From Proteles cristata cristata (lineage: Eukaryota > Chordata > Mammalia > Carnivora > Hyaenidae): 64,000 bases of DNA. A program made the translations under genes and the position numbers. Under the pieces are notes generated by a model. That model was not told where the DNA came from. It saw nothing but the letters and a program-made list of their open reading frames with translations, and searched no databases. Shown piece by piece: positions 11,021 to 22,950 of this stretch. The stretch's first letter is position 1. Each line of letters begins with the position of its first letter. The stretch spans positions 992,001 to 1,056,000 of the forward strand of contig JAESUZ010004534.1 in assembly GCA_017311185.1 (NCBI GenBank). The letters are read 5' to 3'.

Positions 11021-13037
11021 AAAAAGCAAAAAGAATCTATGATCGTACTGGCCATGTTCTGTGTGCCTCTACCCAAGCAAGGAGAGGCAAAAAGCAGGTA
11101 GCTACGTAAAGTTCCAATGCTGAAGAATGAGATTCTGTGAGCCTCAAAACTAGCAATTTCTCTTAGAAATTTACAGCGTCTTGAAAACCTCTAGGAATTC
11201 TTTTGAAAATGTATTTTTGCCCAGACATCATTAAAGTTCAAACAGAGGTGCACAATCCTTTTCTCGCTCACAGCATCACTAACGTCCACCTTCCAAAGAT
11301 GACCTCACTTATAGAACAAAGGCAATGTCTTGAAGTGAATTTAATTTGGAGACTCTTGGAGAATTACAGCAGTTTCTTGACAGGAGCCTGGAAAAGTCCT
11401 GGGCAGTCTGAATGTATCCGCTACCTCATACTTGGGTAAGTTAGCAACATTTGCCACAAAAATAAAAATCCCAAGGTTGAGTGTCAAAGAGCATTGAGAG
11501 GCTACACTCATTCACCATTCCCCAATTTTAACTTTTAACTCAAACAAAAGGTAGCAAGCTTCCTGGATATATATATATTGCAAAGCCAAATTCAGGCTGA
11601 TTTTTTGTTTTATTGGCATAATTTTTCTTCTTTTTATTTTTAATAATTTTCACACTCAAAAAGATGAGAGAAAAAAGTGACAAAGATAATTACCTTCTCT
11701 GAGAAGGAAATCTATTTCCAGTGCAATAAAATAAATTGTACCCCCTGATTATGTTAACTTGTACAACTATCAAATACTGTGATTTTCCCTCTAATGCCCA
11801 CATTTCTGCTACTTTTGGCTCTATGAATTGGGGCAGAGAGGACTATAGAATTGAGAGACAAAAGAGACCCCACAAATCCTGAGAGAGAGCACGACCTCCG
11901 CTTCAGGCTTCCCATGAGACCTCACGCACTCAGATTTCCAACTTAGGATTCCATGACTGGAGAACTCAATCTCAGAACTCAAGTTGCCAACCACTGCAGT
12001 TTCCTAAACATATCATGCTATTTCATGGCTCTGTGGCTGTGTCCGTGGCATTGTAGGCTTCTAGAATATTCTCCCAGGTTCCTTTGGCTGGCTGATTCAA
12101 CAATCATTCCCTAAGTCACTGTGGAGGTGTCAGAGTCAGGGAATTCCATGGCTCCCACGGTACCCTGCTGTCTGTTCTACTCAGCATGCTCTGTTGAAAT
12201 GACCAGTTTAAGTGTTAATTTCCTTTACCAGACAAATAGAAAAAGGAAAGTAGTAAGTTTAATAAAGAGAAACTGGACAAACCCCTCCTTAGCCAAGTAA
12301 TCAAAGTAGTATCACCAGTTATGGGACATGTACCTTCCCCTAGGATATACTGAGGGCAAAATACACCTCGGTAGTATGCCTGCAAAAAATGTAGAAATTC
12401 ATCGGATTATGAGAAAACACCAGACAAACCTAAATCGGGACCCATCTGGCAAAATAAAAGGCCTACCTTAAAAAATGTAAAGGTCACGTAAGACAAACAC
12501 CAAGGAACCTTTTTCGACTGAAGCAGAGTAAGAGGGCATGACAAGTAATGTGTGATTCTGAATTAGAGTCCCGACCAGAAAAAAAAAATTATTTTCTTTT
12601 GCTATAAAAGACATTAGTAGGAAAACCAGCAAAACTTTAAAGGCTTTTAGAGTAGATAATATTACTGTACCAATGTTAATTTCTTGCACCGCGGTACATA
12701 AGGGAATGTTGTCCTGACTTTAAAATAAGTTGCTAGCAACTTAACTAAAATCCTTCAGAAAATCAATCATGGGGGTGTGGACTGATACATCATAAAGCTG
12801 CCGCAACAAGTTATACATAATAACATAAAATGTTATATAAAACACTAACATTTGAGGAATCTGCGAAATTATATGGACATTCATAATTGTATTATTTTTG
12901 CATTCTTTCTAGAAGTCTTAAATTACAAGTTTAAAATGTTTTAAATTATAAAAACCTTAAAAATTTCCTTTTCGATGAGAAGAATAATGTATGGGATTAG
13001 AAACGCGTATGCTATGTTCAGGGTGGATGAGAAAATC

Positions 13038-13076
13038 TGCAGTAATTACCTTTTTTTCTCCCTGTGCAGTAATTAC
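13038..13076. promoter_or_regulatory. Direct repeat with TAATTAC motifs
   Basis: TGCAGTAATTAC occurs at 13038-13049 and again, identically, at 13065-13076, separated by a pyrimidine run. TAATTA is a homeodomain core. Regulatory function is inference only. Confidence 0.3.
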
Positions 13077-13927
13077 TTTTAAAGTGACATCAGTGGCTAC
13101 ACGGAGTGCTAATTGGAAGTTGGCACAATTCCAGGTCACCGATACTATCTCCCAGATTAACCCAACAAACTGGACAGCGTAGCAATACAAGGAATTTTCT
13201 TTACTTGTGTAGTCGTAACTGGGAAGCAAATACACTGTACGTAATGCGGAGCTCTCTACCTGCTTTAGAAATAAGTATTTTTCTCACAGCCTTTACAAAC
13301 TAAAAAACAAAAAACAAGAAACAAACAAACAAAAAACCCCTCCACCTTACAGGTAATGCTCCTACAAGTACCCGAAACAAAAGATAAGGGACAATACTGC
13401 TATATCAGGATTAGGGTTTGCAGCCGACTGATGCTCACTGCCAGCAGCGGTATCATCTCTATGCAGTTGGTCGTTTCTGAGGCAGCATTTTCTAGGACAA
13501 GATTAAATTAACTGTACTAGCGACTGGGCTACGAAACAAAGAGAATAAGACTGCATCTGCCATCAGGAAGTTTACCATGACATGTGAGGAACACACGTGT
13601 AGAGGTGAGTCGTGGGCCCGGGCATAATGTGGAAACCAGCGAGGGGCAGCAGAGCTGCAAGGACTCACAAGGGAGCTCTCTATAAACACCTCCACATAGG
13701 GAAAGGAATCGATTTATTGCCCAGCCACAGAAGACGTGCACAGGAAGGCAGAGTTCAATCCAACATAAGGAAACAATTTTCCACAGAGCTCTCCCACAAT
13801 ACAATAGGTGGCCTTGTGAAGTAGTAAGCCTCGCCACTGAATGTATTTGACTATATCCAGGATGTACTCTTCAAGTCCTACAAGAACCAAAGATTCTTAC
13901 ATCATCTAGGTTCAGTCACCGAAGGTC

Positions 13928-14072
13928 AGGTTTCTCAATGCAGCATCCCTGGCTTCCAGCCACTAGATATTATAGCCCCCCTTCCCCGTTGTGTCAGCTG
14001 AAAATGTCTCCATTCACTGCCAAATGTCCCCTGGTGGTGGGCAAGGGAGGACTGTCCCCAGCTGAGGGCCTC
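13928..14072 (-). mobile_element. MER20 hAT relic
   Basis: Antisense MER20: AGGTTTCTCAATGCAGCATC, CCTGGCTTCCAGCCACTAGA, GAAAATGTCTCCATTCACTG and CCAAATGTCCCCTGGTGGTG. The outer part is internally deleted. Confidence 0.8.
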
Positions 14073-14362
14073 CAAACAGCAAATATCTCTGAGTCTGTGT
14101 TGAGAAAATGAAATACTGTAGAATTTCAGAGGGCCTAGGATTGTCAGAGGACTTGTAGAGAAGGTAAGATTGGAGAGATGTCTTGGAGTAAAAGAATTTT
14201 GAAGAAGGGTAGAGGAAACAGTGAGCTACCTCGGATAAGTATGCTAGGGATCAAGATGTGGAAGAGGAAGGAAAGAACAAGACTGTAACAGGACTCTCAG
14301 CAAGCCAGCTGGCCAAGTAAAAACATTCAGTGGTAGATAAAGCTAAAAGTATTTGTAATATT

Positions 14363-14592
14363 GGGGTGCCTGGGTGGCTTAGTCGGTTAAGCGTCCGACT
14401 TTCGCTTGGGTCATGATCTCGCGGTTCGTGGGTTCGAGCCCTGCGTCGGGCTCTGTGCTGACTGCCAGCTCAGAGCCTGGAGCCTGTTTCAGTCTGTGAC
14501 TCCCTCTCTCTCTGACCCTCCCCTGCTCGCGCTGTCTCTCTCTCTATCTCCTAGAAATAAATAAAAAAACATTTAAAAAATAAATAAATAAA
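14363..14592 (+). mobile_element. Felid SINE, young subgroup B
   Basis: Carries the subgroup-B markers: GACTTTCGCTTGGGTCATG, CTGACTGCCAGCTCAGAGC, GTTTCAGTCTGTGACTCCC and TCCTAGAAATAAATAAA. Perfect 19-20 bp target duplication TAAAAGTATTTGTAATATTG at 14344-14363 and 14593-14612. Near-intact A and B box. Confidence 0.97.
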
Positions 14593-14612
14593 TAAAAGTA
14601 TTTGTAATATTG

Positions 14613-15182
14613 TAATGTGTTGATGGAATTTCCAACCTAAAGTCAACGTTGCTTAGGCTGGTATCCATGGGTATCCTACCCATGTCACAGGCAAGTTAAA
14701 AGTGAATGCCATCCTGTCCAGAGACAATGTTCTGGAAGAATGATGGCGTGCTGGACAGGTAGGCAACACACCATACTATCCACTCCTCCATTTTCAAAAG
14801 CATAAATGCTTGCTTTCTTATCTACCATTGTTCTCTACATGTGAATGACAGAGATCTGACTCTCGTTTTAAATTCTGTATTGAAGAGAAGCTAATGGAAA
14901 GCAAGAAGTGGGTAGGGAGAGGAAGAGAATAGCAGTCATCAGATTGAAATGCATCAGATTTCTTGAAAGATGGTAGAACGTTAACAGTCTCCAATATTCA
15001 AGCGATGCTCAGCCGCCCAAGAAGGTTGGGATCGGCAGGTATATGGATGACTGATACTTCAGTCTTTATTTGATTTTATTCCATTGACCCAAAACTGACC
15101 ATACGCGAGTTTTCTCAAGTTAGGCTGTGGGCATGAAAAAACTGGGCATGTGGCAGAGTCTGATCAAGCCAGCACCTGCCTT
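14613..15182. other. Unassigned stretch
   Basis: No recognised repeat. Contains the imperfect local duplication GGTATCCATGGGTATCCTAC near 14660. No exon evidence. Confidence 0.45.
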
Positions 15183-15199
15183 AAGGACCGAGCTTCCTG

Positions 15200-15390
15200 A
15201 AGCGCCTGGGTGGCTGAGTTGGTTAAGCCTCTGACTCTTGATTTCAGCTCAGGTCATGACCTCACAAGTTCATGAGATCAAGCCTTGCACCAGGCTCTGT
15301 GCTGACAGCATGGAGCCTGCTTGGGATTCTCTCACTCCCTCTCTCCCTCTCCCACCTGCTCACACGCTCCTCCTCACAAACATTAAAAAA
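15200..15390 (+). mobile_element. Felid SINE
   Basis: Head AGCGCCTGGGTGGCTGAGTT. Flanks GGACCGAGCTTCCTGA and GAACTAAGCTTCCTTCG are a diverged target duplication. Confidence 0.93.
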
Positions 15391-15406
15391 AGAACTAAGC
15401 TTCCTT

Positions 15407-16785
15407 CGACTGGGCTGGTTCCCCTCTTGGTGTGGGGCTCAGGTGCACCCAGGAAGGCTCTGGAAGGGCTCATGTTGGAAGGATCAGTTGCAGTCTTGGA
15501 GACTAAAGGGAACACTTCCAGCGTTGCACCTCTGGACGGGCACTGGCTGGCACTGCACTAGGGTGGGAAAGCCACATCCATGAGGCCTCCGGAGGTCTGA
15601 GCATGCCACAAGAGCCCGCCCCCCTCCCCCAGCCTCCACCGGCAGTTGAGGTGGGCCGGCCCTGGGGCCCCTTCATTTGTGCACTCAACCGCGTGAGACA
15701 GCAAACCCCTTCTGCTGACTCCTCTGTTCTGCTGTTGAGAAAAGATGGTCTGTCTGAGCAGTTACGGAGGGGCAGGAAACTGCTGGCTTCTGCAAGAAAC
15801 CTATCAGACCACTCCAAAGGTGCAAATGAACGTTTTCTAAGAGACTCTTCCCCTGCATTCCAAAAAACCCATTCCACCTGGGCCCTCCAACTGACCTTCG
15901 CCAGGTTCTGTATGGAGAATTCAACACCATTCTTGAGAGTTCTCTACTGTTGCCACTTGGCCTTTCAGGGCACTTGAGAAGCTACCTGATTCACCCTTAT
16001 TTAGGCTCATCTTCCCTAAACTGTATTTTAAAAAATAGAGAAAAGGAGACCAAAATATTTACACTTAGGGACGATTTAAAATAAAAGCGTTACAAATGCA
16101 AATGAGTTTATACAAACGGAGAGCTTTCAATCCAGGCCTCCTGGTGAGCCAGCCACTCAACTGGAGACCTTCTGCCAAAGCGTTCTCACATTAAACGGAG
16201 GAGTTTTCTCGAGGGCTAAGGAAAAAAGTTATTAGGAGTGTGAGCTTTGGCCATTATTTCACAATTGAGTTAACCTCTATCCCAAGGGCAACATTCTGCA
16301 GCTGTCTGCAGTGAGTCAGTACTTTCTTTTCGTCTTCATTTTTTCTCCTATTTGGGTAAATTACCCTTGACATTTTTGCCTGTGACTAGGGGCATCAGAA
16401 CCAAGTTTGGTTCTGCATCTTGCTGCCGAGAGTAGCTGTCTGCTGTTTCAAAGGCAGAAATGGCTATAGAGTCACGTGACGTTAATTCATTAGAATGAAA
16501 GTCACAAAACGATGGGAGCACGTGCACACACAGCAGCAAGGGCACTTCAAGACGATGGGAAAACATTACCTTTCAGATGGCATTTATTTCATGGCATGTT
16601 TACCATGCAGTCTCATACATTTCTTTCCTCTAGACGTCACCCTATCTGCTTGTCAGAAATACTTGGTACGATGGTAACAAGCATACACAGAAGACCCAGC
16701 ACAATAGGGAGTATTTTTCACAACGCTTAAGACTGTATTCACTAGGAAAATGGAGATAATGTGAGTAACCTAACTTGAAGGATAC
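15407..16785. other. Unassigned, GC-richer first half
   Basis: 15410-15700 is GC-richer than its surroundings and has 124-codon open frames on both strands (15603-15977 plus, 15503-15877 minus). They overlap each other, show no domain I know, and fit chance in GC-richer DNA. The second half is AT-rich with no named repeat. Confidence 0.4.
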
Positions 16786-16789
16786 TGTG

Positions 16790-17012
16790 AGGAGCAAAGT
16801 AGTAATACACATAAACTATTAACAGCAGTTGCCTGGAGCTGGCGGTGGAGACAGGACTGGCTGCACGCATGTAGAAAGGAACTTCTGGGGTGATGGAATG
16901 TTCTACAAGTGAACTGAGGTGGTGCTGCACGAGTCTATCCACTTGCTACCAGTCACTGGGTTGCAACCTACACAGCTGACTGTGGTCTGTAAAGAATACC
17001 TCGGTAAAACTT
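16790..17012 (+). mobile_element. Old L1 3-prime end
   Basis: Follows the L1M 3-prime pattern: GTTGCCTGGAGCTGGCGGTG, AACTTCTGGGGTGATGGAAT, GTTCTACAAGTGAACTGAGG, then ATACCTCGGTAAAACTTAAT in place of the usual tail. Strongly diverged. Confidence 0.65.
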
Positions 17013-17355
17013 AATAATGTTTAGAGGAGTCCCCAGTTCATAGTATCAGATGTTAGCTCTTGTCGTTTCATTCAAACAGATTTATCAAATTGGACATGTC
17101 ATAAAAGGAACTAATCTCCCTTCAAAGTATGAGGGTCACATTCTGCCTGGAGGTCTTGAATGGGATCTGTGGTGTAACTCGTAATCGATTTGAAAAGTAA
17201 ATTAGGCCTATGGCAATCATTCCTATTATGAAGACTTTACAGATGGAAAAAACACTAGCCCACAGAGTATAGTAATGTATCAATGGCAAACTGGTATGTA
17301 ACCAATCCAGTTACACTGCTCCATAATCACTCACTTTCCTTTTAAAATATGGTGA

Positions 17356-17567
17356 ATGTGGGGCATCTGGGTGGCTCGGTCATTTGGGCACCTGACTTTG
17401 GCTCAGGTCATGATCTCATGGTTCACGAGTTTGAGCCTCAAGTCGGGCTCTGTGCTGACGGCTCAGAGCCTGGAGCCTGCTTTGGATTCTGCGTCTCCCT
17501 CTCTCTGTGCCCCTCCAGCTCTTACACTCTGTCTCTCTCTCTCTTTCTCAAAAATAAACATAAAAAA
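17356..17567 (+). mobile_element. Felid SINE
   Basis: Head GGGCATCTGGGTGGCTCGGT, tail CTCAAAAATAAACATAAAA. Perfect 12-bp target duplication AAAATATGGTGA at 17344-17355 and 17568-17579. Confidence 0.96.
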
Positions 17568-17579
17568 AAAATATGGTGA

Positions 17580-18369
17580 CCATGTAGATTTGCTTTAATT
17601 CAGAGTAACAGCCTTCATTACTGTGATCTCTTTCAATAACAATGACCCATCATTAACTGTATTAGGATTAGGATACAGGCAAGAGAAGTAATGCAAGCCA
17701 AAATACGGAAGCGCTTGAGGCAGGTGGCCTTGGGTAGAACCTGAGAAAACAACCATACTTTAGTGCCAGGTCTATGTATAAGTAGGCATTTAACAATACT
17801 GATTTATGGACAACTGATAACGTTGAACCTTTCCTGAGCACTGTGCTCCCAGAAGACAGAAATGGTCAGAGGACCCTCCGCTCTCTTACATTTGGTAGGT
17901 TGCTAAAGGCAAAGAGCCACTCTCTCCCCATGACTTAGACAAGACTTACTGTCCACTCTTCCTCCATAAGCCCCATTAGACTGACGGTGTACCTGCTTCA
18001 ACGTACCCGAGCCCTTCCTTTTAAGACATTCCTCATTAACGAGCATTCTCCCTCTTGCAATAGCATGAATAAAAGTATCTTCTCAATTCTCCAGTGCATT
18101 TTGTTCTCGACACAGTAAATATAATGAACAAGTTTGGGTGGCATTTCTAACCACTCTTGGTTAACACCGTTACTTGAAACACTTACTGTTTTATGACATT
18201 TTAGGATACACACCTATATGCACAACATACATTTACCTGTATGCATGTGCTAGAGACCAAAAAGCAGAAGGTAAATTAGTTTGCACACACAACTACCTAC
18301 AGCCGATTGTCCAGGGCATAAGTGGGCACACTTTTCCTATAAAAAGAGCAGATAGAGAGTAAGCCGTCT
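17580..18369. other. Unassigned stretch
   Basis: AT-rich sequence without named repeats. Open frames are under 75 codons. Confidence 0.45.
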
Positions 18370-18508
18370 GAGCTTTGCAGGTCATATGTCTATCACAACT
18401 ACTCAGCTCTGCCTCGGCACCAAAGATACAGAAACAAATGGGTGTGGTAATGTTCTGATAAAACTTTATTTATAAAAGTGAGTGGTGGGCTACAGTTTAC
18501 TGCTCTAG
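18370..18508 (+). mobile_element. Right half of an hAT (Charlie-like) element
   Basis: GCTTTGCAGGTCATATGTCT, ATCACAACTACTCAGCTCTG, ATGGGTGTGGTAATGTTC and AATAAAACTTTATTTA, ending GGGCTACAGTTTACTGCTCTAG. This is the 3-prime part of the same consensus whose full copy sits at 58510-59855. The 5-prime part is missing. Confidence 0.75.
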
Positions 18509-18861
18509 GGCAGTGTTTCCCAAAGGTATTCTATGGAACACTACTATTAGGGCTTGTTAATAAGGAATGTGGAAAAAATAAAAGATGGGGAAGAGATCTG
18601 GGGAAATTGGGAAACGGGTATCTTCACTATAGCACTGCTCAAGAGCTTTTAAATGAAAGTGTGCACCGAGCCTCCTCCAGGGATAGCCCTTACAGTGTTT
18701 TTCAAAACCTCAAGTTGGAGAGTTACTGCTTCATAAAAATATTTTTTAAATCTATAAAACTAAGTAAACCAATATGCTTTTTGAAAAAAAAAATAATAAC
18801 TATTTCAAAAGTACCTATATATTTGAAACACTTGGGTGGGATCACCTTTGTAACAGTATTA
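18509..18861. other. Possible second DNA-transposon relic
   Basis: Begins GCAGTGTTTCCCAAAGG, TATTCTATGGAACACTACT, a start seen in some hAT-derived MER elements. I cannot define the far end, so this stays tentative. Confidence 0.3.
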
Positions 18862-18876
18862 TATAATTCCTACCTT

Positions 18877-18944
18877 AAAACATTTTTTTTAATGTTTTTA
18901 TTCATTTCTGAGAGAAAGAGAGACAGTGTGAGCAGGGAAGGGTC

Positions 18945-18981
<37 letters not shown>

Positions 18982-19113
18982 ATCTGAAAAAGGCTCTAGG
19001 CTTTGAGCTAGCTGTCAGCACAGAGCCCAATGCAGGGCTCAAACCCACGAACCGTTAGATCATGACCTGAGCCGAAGTCAGACACTTAATCAACTGAGCC
19101 AACCAGGTGCCCC
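18877..19113 (-). mobile_element. Felid SINE
   Basis: Antisense. Target duplication TATAATTCCTACCTT (18862-18876) and TATAATTCCTACTTT (19114-19128). It contains an internal GACA tetranucleotide expansion at 18965-18980. The 169-codon open frame spanning it is SINE sequence. Confidence 0.95.
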
Positions 19114-19350
19114 TATAATTCCTACTTTTAAAGGTAAAATATAGAGAATATAATTTAGCCTATTCTAATCAAGACAGTCTCTATAAATCACATGCTACTA
19201 TCCTTCCTATAAGATTGTAGTTTCATAGGGGATTTTTTTGGAAGGGTTCTTTTTCCAAGTCATTGGAAATTCAGCTATTATTTCTGTTTCTCAGTCCTCT
19301 GTACCATCTTGCTTCCTGCTAATTCCCAGTTTCAAAGGTCCCAGGGCATC

Positions 19351-19482
19351 GGGCACCTGGCTGGCTCAGCTGGAAGAGCATGAAACTCTTAATCTTGGCA
19401 CCATGAGTTTGAGCCCCAGGTTGTAGGGTAGAGATTGCTTAAAAATAAATAAATAAAAATAAACAAAAAATAAAACATGAGA
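19351..19482 (+). mobile_element. Short carnivore tRNA-Lys SINE
   Basis: Head GGGCACCTGGCTGGCTCAGC runs straight from GAGTTTGAGCCCCAGGTTGT to AGATTGCTTAAAAATAAATA, lacking the felid-type middle. Flanks TCCCAGGGCATC (19339-19350) and TCCCAAGGCACC (19483-19494) support insertion. Confidence 0.88.
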
Positions 19483-19719
19483 TCCCAAGGCACCATCACC
19501 TGTGTCTGTTTACAAAATGAGTTGTGGGAAAGGCTAACATATACTCAGTGAAAAAAAGGATTCAGTAGTCAAAATAAGTTTGAGAAATATAACTGCATTC
19601 CACATTCCCTCCTGGAGATTCAAAATGAATATAAATCTAATAAAAGACTAAGAAGTCCTGAAGTAAAAAAAAAAAACCACATTGTTTATATTCTCTCTCA
19701 TTCTCTCTCTCTCTGTTTA

Positions 19720-19813
19720 GGGGCACCCGGCTAGCTCTACACCTTGTGATTCTTGATCTTGAGGTCAGTGAGTTCAAGCCCCACACTGGGAGTTGAGGTT
19801 CCCTTAAAAAAAT
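19720..19813 (+). mobile_element. Short carnivore tRNA-Lys SINE, worn
   Basis: GGGGCACCCGGCTAGCTC, ATTCTTGATCTTGAGGTCAG, GAGTTCAAGCCCCACACTGG, then a short A tail. Same short type as 19351. It follows a CT-rich run at 19692-19714. Confidence 0.82.
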
Positions 19814-20266
19814 GTTTAACCCAAATTATCTGAAATAGAATTTTTTTTGGAAGCACTACCATTCACATTGGTTGGCAAAACTGGCCTAAACACATACAAA
19901 GACCCAGGCATACAGACATCAACTAATTCTTAGAATCAGCTGTAAATGATCAGAATTAGCTAATTCTTAGAATTCTAGGTAAATTAAGAGTCCATAAACT
20001 TAAAGTCATGACCTTAATGACACCTTTTCATTGATTTTCAAGTTTCCAGTTATCCTAGGTTTAAAAAAAAAAAACAACCACCTCCAGAAATCTGGAGTGT
20101 TCTATTAAAGAAATGCCCTTTTCTCATTTTAGCTCCTTGGTAATAACGCCACTCTGTTATTACATTCCCCCTTATGTCTTTAATTTGTTGTGTGATACAG
20201 GGAAAGGTATTTTTAGTTCGCAGCCTCTACGTTTACTTTGCTTTCTTCCTTAATAATCAATACTTT
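19814..20266. other. Unassigned stretch
   Basis: AT-rich. The phrase TTAGCTAATTCTTAGAAT nearly repeats itself around 19922 and 19956, a small local duplication. No named repeat. Confidence 0.4.
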
Positions 20267-20281
20267 TCATTTCAGCTTTTA

Positions 20282-20506
20282 TTTATTTTTTAAATACTTT
20301 TATTTATTTCTAGGAGAGAGAGAGAGAGAGAGAGACAGCATGAGCAAGGGAGGGTCAGAGAGAGAGGGAGTCACAGACTGAAACAGGTTCCAGGCTCCAA
20401 ACTGGCAGTCAGCACAGAGCCTGACGCGGGGCTCGAACCCACGAACCGCGAGATATGACCTAAGCGAAAGTCGGACGCTTAACCGACTAAGCCACCCAGG
20501 CGCCCC
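20282..20506 (-). mobile_element. Felid SINE, young subgroup B
   Basis: Antisense with TATTTATTTCTAGGAGAG tail, CCAAACTGGCAGTCAGCAC, and GACCTAAGCGAAAGTCGGAC. Perfect 15-bp target duplication TCATTTCAGCTTTTA at 20267-20281 and 20507-20521. Confidence 0.97.
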
Positions 20507-20659
20507 TCATTTCAGCTTTTAATTAGTACAACTTCTATACCTTGATATGTTTTGCAAATATGAATATATATGCGATAGATGTTCATTATCGCACAATCAA
20601 AGGTTAACAGAAAAGCGTGTAGAAGATTCTGTTCAAGATAAACAACTATTAATATCCCT

Positions 20660-20960
20660 GGATTCCACCATTCAAGTTTGTGCTTTTAAAATAAAACAGG
20701 ATCCTATATATGTCACTTTAACCTTATTTTTTCGTATCAGTGTAGTTCACACTACATCTTTCCATGTGAATAAACACTGACCTAATCCTACTTTTAATGG
20801 CTGAATATTAATGTTCTACCATATGGAATGCCATGATTTCTTTAATCAAACCTCTGTTTATGAACAGGTGGGTAGTTTCCAATTATTTGCTAACATAAAC
20901 AACACTCTGATGAATATCCCAGACATAGATTTTCGAGAACTCATCCAATTAGCTCCTATG
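20660..20960 (-). mobile_element. Old L1 fragment, antisense
   Basis: CATCTTTCCATGTGAATAAA, TTTAATGGCTGAATATTAAT, AGTTTCCAATTATTTGCTAA and CATAAACAACACTCTGATGA follow the antisense L1M reverse-transcriptase/3-prime region. Diverged and non-coding. Confidence 0.7.
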
Positions 20961-21384
20961 GTGGACTTTAGGCTGGGCTCTCTTCCCACCCAAGTCATCC
21001 TATGTGGCGGTATATAGAGCATAGTGTGAGCTCCACCTCCTGTCCGTGGTGTTGGCCGAGGGATGAAAGGATAGCAAACCTCAATAATCCAGTGATCCAC
21101 TACACACTTAGGTGAGAGAAGATGAGATGAGCTAGTCTGAGTCTCTCAGGATGAGAGACAGCTTCTAAGCAGAACATGATTTGGAGAATGGCTGACAAGG
21201 CCATGATGTGAGTCAATCTGCCACATGCAGCCCTCAGTTACCAGGCAGAAATTGTACCCTGCAGAAGAAGTAAAAGCCACAGATGGATGCAAGCAGACCT
21301 CTGCGGAGGCACTCAGTCAGGATGACAGGGGTGCACTGTAAGGAGGGTCCAGGAGCTACTCTCAACGGGCTTCCAGATCATGGC
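20961..21384. other. Unassigned stretch
   Basis: Mixed composition, no named repeat, no supported exon. Confidence 0.45.
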
Positions 21385-21595
21385 CTTGCCATCAGAGAGC
21401 CCTGAGGTTAACCTGTTTCTGATTCTGGCTACATGACCTTGGAAAGATTACTTAATGTTTGTACATCTCAAGCCCTTCAACTCAAAAACACGAATGGCAA
21501 CAGTATTTACCTCATTAAAGATTAAATGAGAAGACAAACGGAAATGCCTCATACATACCGAACACTCAACAGAGGTTAGCTCTAGTAATTATAAT
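21385..21595 (+). mobile_element. MIR SINE
   Basis: TCTGATTCTGGCTACATGAC, CTTGGAAAGATTACTTAATG, then GATTAAATGAGAAGACAA and GAACACTCAACAGAGGTTAG follow the MIR core and 3-prime half. Ancient, inert. Confidence 0.8.
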
Positions 21596-22027
21596 CTTAT
21601 AATTATAATCTGAGCCACCCTGAGTCCAGACAACTGGATGGATGCCCTGAGGCCTGGACAACTGGCCTTTTCCAAAGACCTCTCTATCTATATCCTGGTG
21701 ATAAGTTTAGGAAACTTGAGTGAATCTCCTGCAAGCAAAAGAACCTAACCAAAACAATTCCTTATGAGAAATTTCTAGAGTTGAGTTGGCCAAGTCAATG
21801 AGGAGTATATGTAATTCTCCTGGAGAAACTTTTATTACAAGTTATTCATGGTGGACATTGGTGTGAAGATATTCCTCTAAAGGAATCCAACCACGTGATA
21901 CCTAAACCATAGAAATGCTTGGCCCACATGAATTGAGGATTTGTAATTGGCTGTTTTAATATGGTTGAATTATCTGCGTTCAAGTTCAATATGGGTCTCA
22001 GGAATGACAACCAGAACTGACAGTGCA

Positions 22028-22041
22028 CCCCCCCCCCCCCC
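22028..22041. repeat. 14-bp poly-C run
   Basis: Uninterrupted C14, rare in mammalian DNA and prone to length variation. Confidence 0.95.
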
Positions 22042-22937
22042 AGAGCTGCCACATTGGGTTGGTTCTGGGTAAATACTCAAGTATATGAAGAGTGGGAGAA
22101 AAAGATTCCTCTACTAGCCAGTGCTTTAGAGAACAATGTGGCTAATGTAGAAACTCAGGCCCAATCTATAAACGCTTTCTACTCTCATGAAAGCAGTGGG
22201 GTGGACAGTTTCTCCCTTTTCTACACCCCCGTTTCCTCCTCTTCACCCCTCAGGCCCTCTGACTACTGGGTGTTAGAGCAATGCTTTCCCTTTGCTTCTG
22301 CACAGAATGAGAGGAACAGGAATGGAAGGAGATGTGAGCCGGCTGGAAATTATCTCAAGCCCGTTTTTCTTAGAATGGCTCTGGGTCCTTATCTGCACCA
22401 AACAGCAGCAAAAAATACACACATGAAACCATACCTTATAAGAGTTTACAATGGCTTTACAGAGGTATTCACCACAATCACGGGAGAGCCATTTCACAAT
22501 GGAGATGGCCAGGCTCCACCCTAGACCCAATGCACTGCTGGGTTAAAATTCATAGTGAAAAAAATATTTTTAATGTTTGCTTTAGGAGCTCCATCAGTTT
22601 CATCTGAGATCCATCTGGCTACCCGATCTCTGGTCATATCTGGAAGCACGATATTAACAGTGGGCTCTTAAAGTCTACATATGCCAAATATATCTACAGG
22701 AAGAAAAAGAAAAATTCAAACATCTCCAGTGATCTTTGTAACCTCAGGCTTTTATCTCAAGGATATTGAACATGCATACTGTTTAGACGTTTAGAATGGG
22801 AGCACAGGAGTAGTCACAATACATCAAAACCTTTGGGTGCATGTCGATGAGTTTTTCTATTCCTCAGTAGTTTTCTATTTTGGGAGGACATAATCCCACG
22901 CATACCGCTTACAGCATCTGGGCACTTTCCTTAAGAC

Positions 22938-22950
22938 GGGTCAAAGGTCA
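22938..22950 (+). promoter_or_regulatory. DR1-like nuclear receptor site
   Basis: GGGTCAAAGGTCA is a direct repeat of two RGGTCA half-sites with one-base spacing, the form bound by HNF4, PPAR-RXR or RXR dimers. It sits inside a long repeat-poor interval. One such site can occur by chance, so activity is inference. Confidence 0.4.

Larger units (their letters stand above)
10851..13927. other. Repeat-poor 3-kb stretch
   Basis: Only small signals: an L2-like 3-prime end at 10950-11020, an AT dinucleotide run (11570-11580), and a direct repeat at 13038-13076. Open frames are all under 110 codons and unrecognised. No SINE occurs in the whole interval. Confidence 0.45.

Noticed and set aside
14363..14440. 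tRNA-Lys-like sequence with A and B boxes
   Set aside because: It is the head of a SINE, as in the other copies. The acceptor stem and tRNA ends are not kept, so no functional tRNA gene is called.
18478..18987. 169-codon plus-strand frame
   Set aside because: Built from an hAT end, unassigned AT-rich DNA and the GA-rich part of an antisense SINE.
22054..22524. 156-codon open frame in the repeat-poor interval
   Set aside because: Starts at TTG directly after a poly-C run, has no recognised domain, and a frame this long is plausible by chance across six frames of 64 kb.
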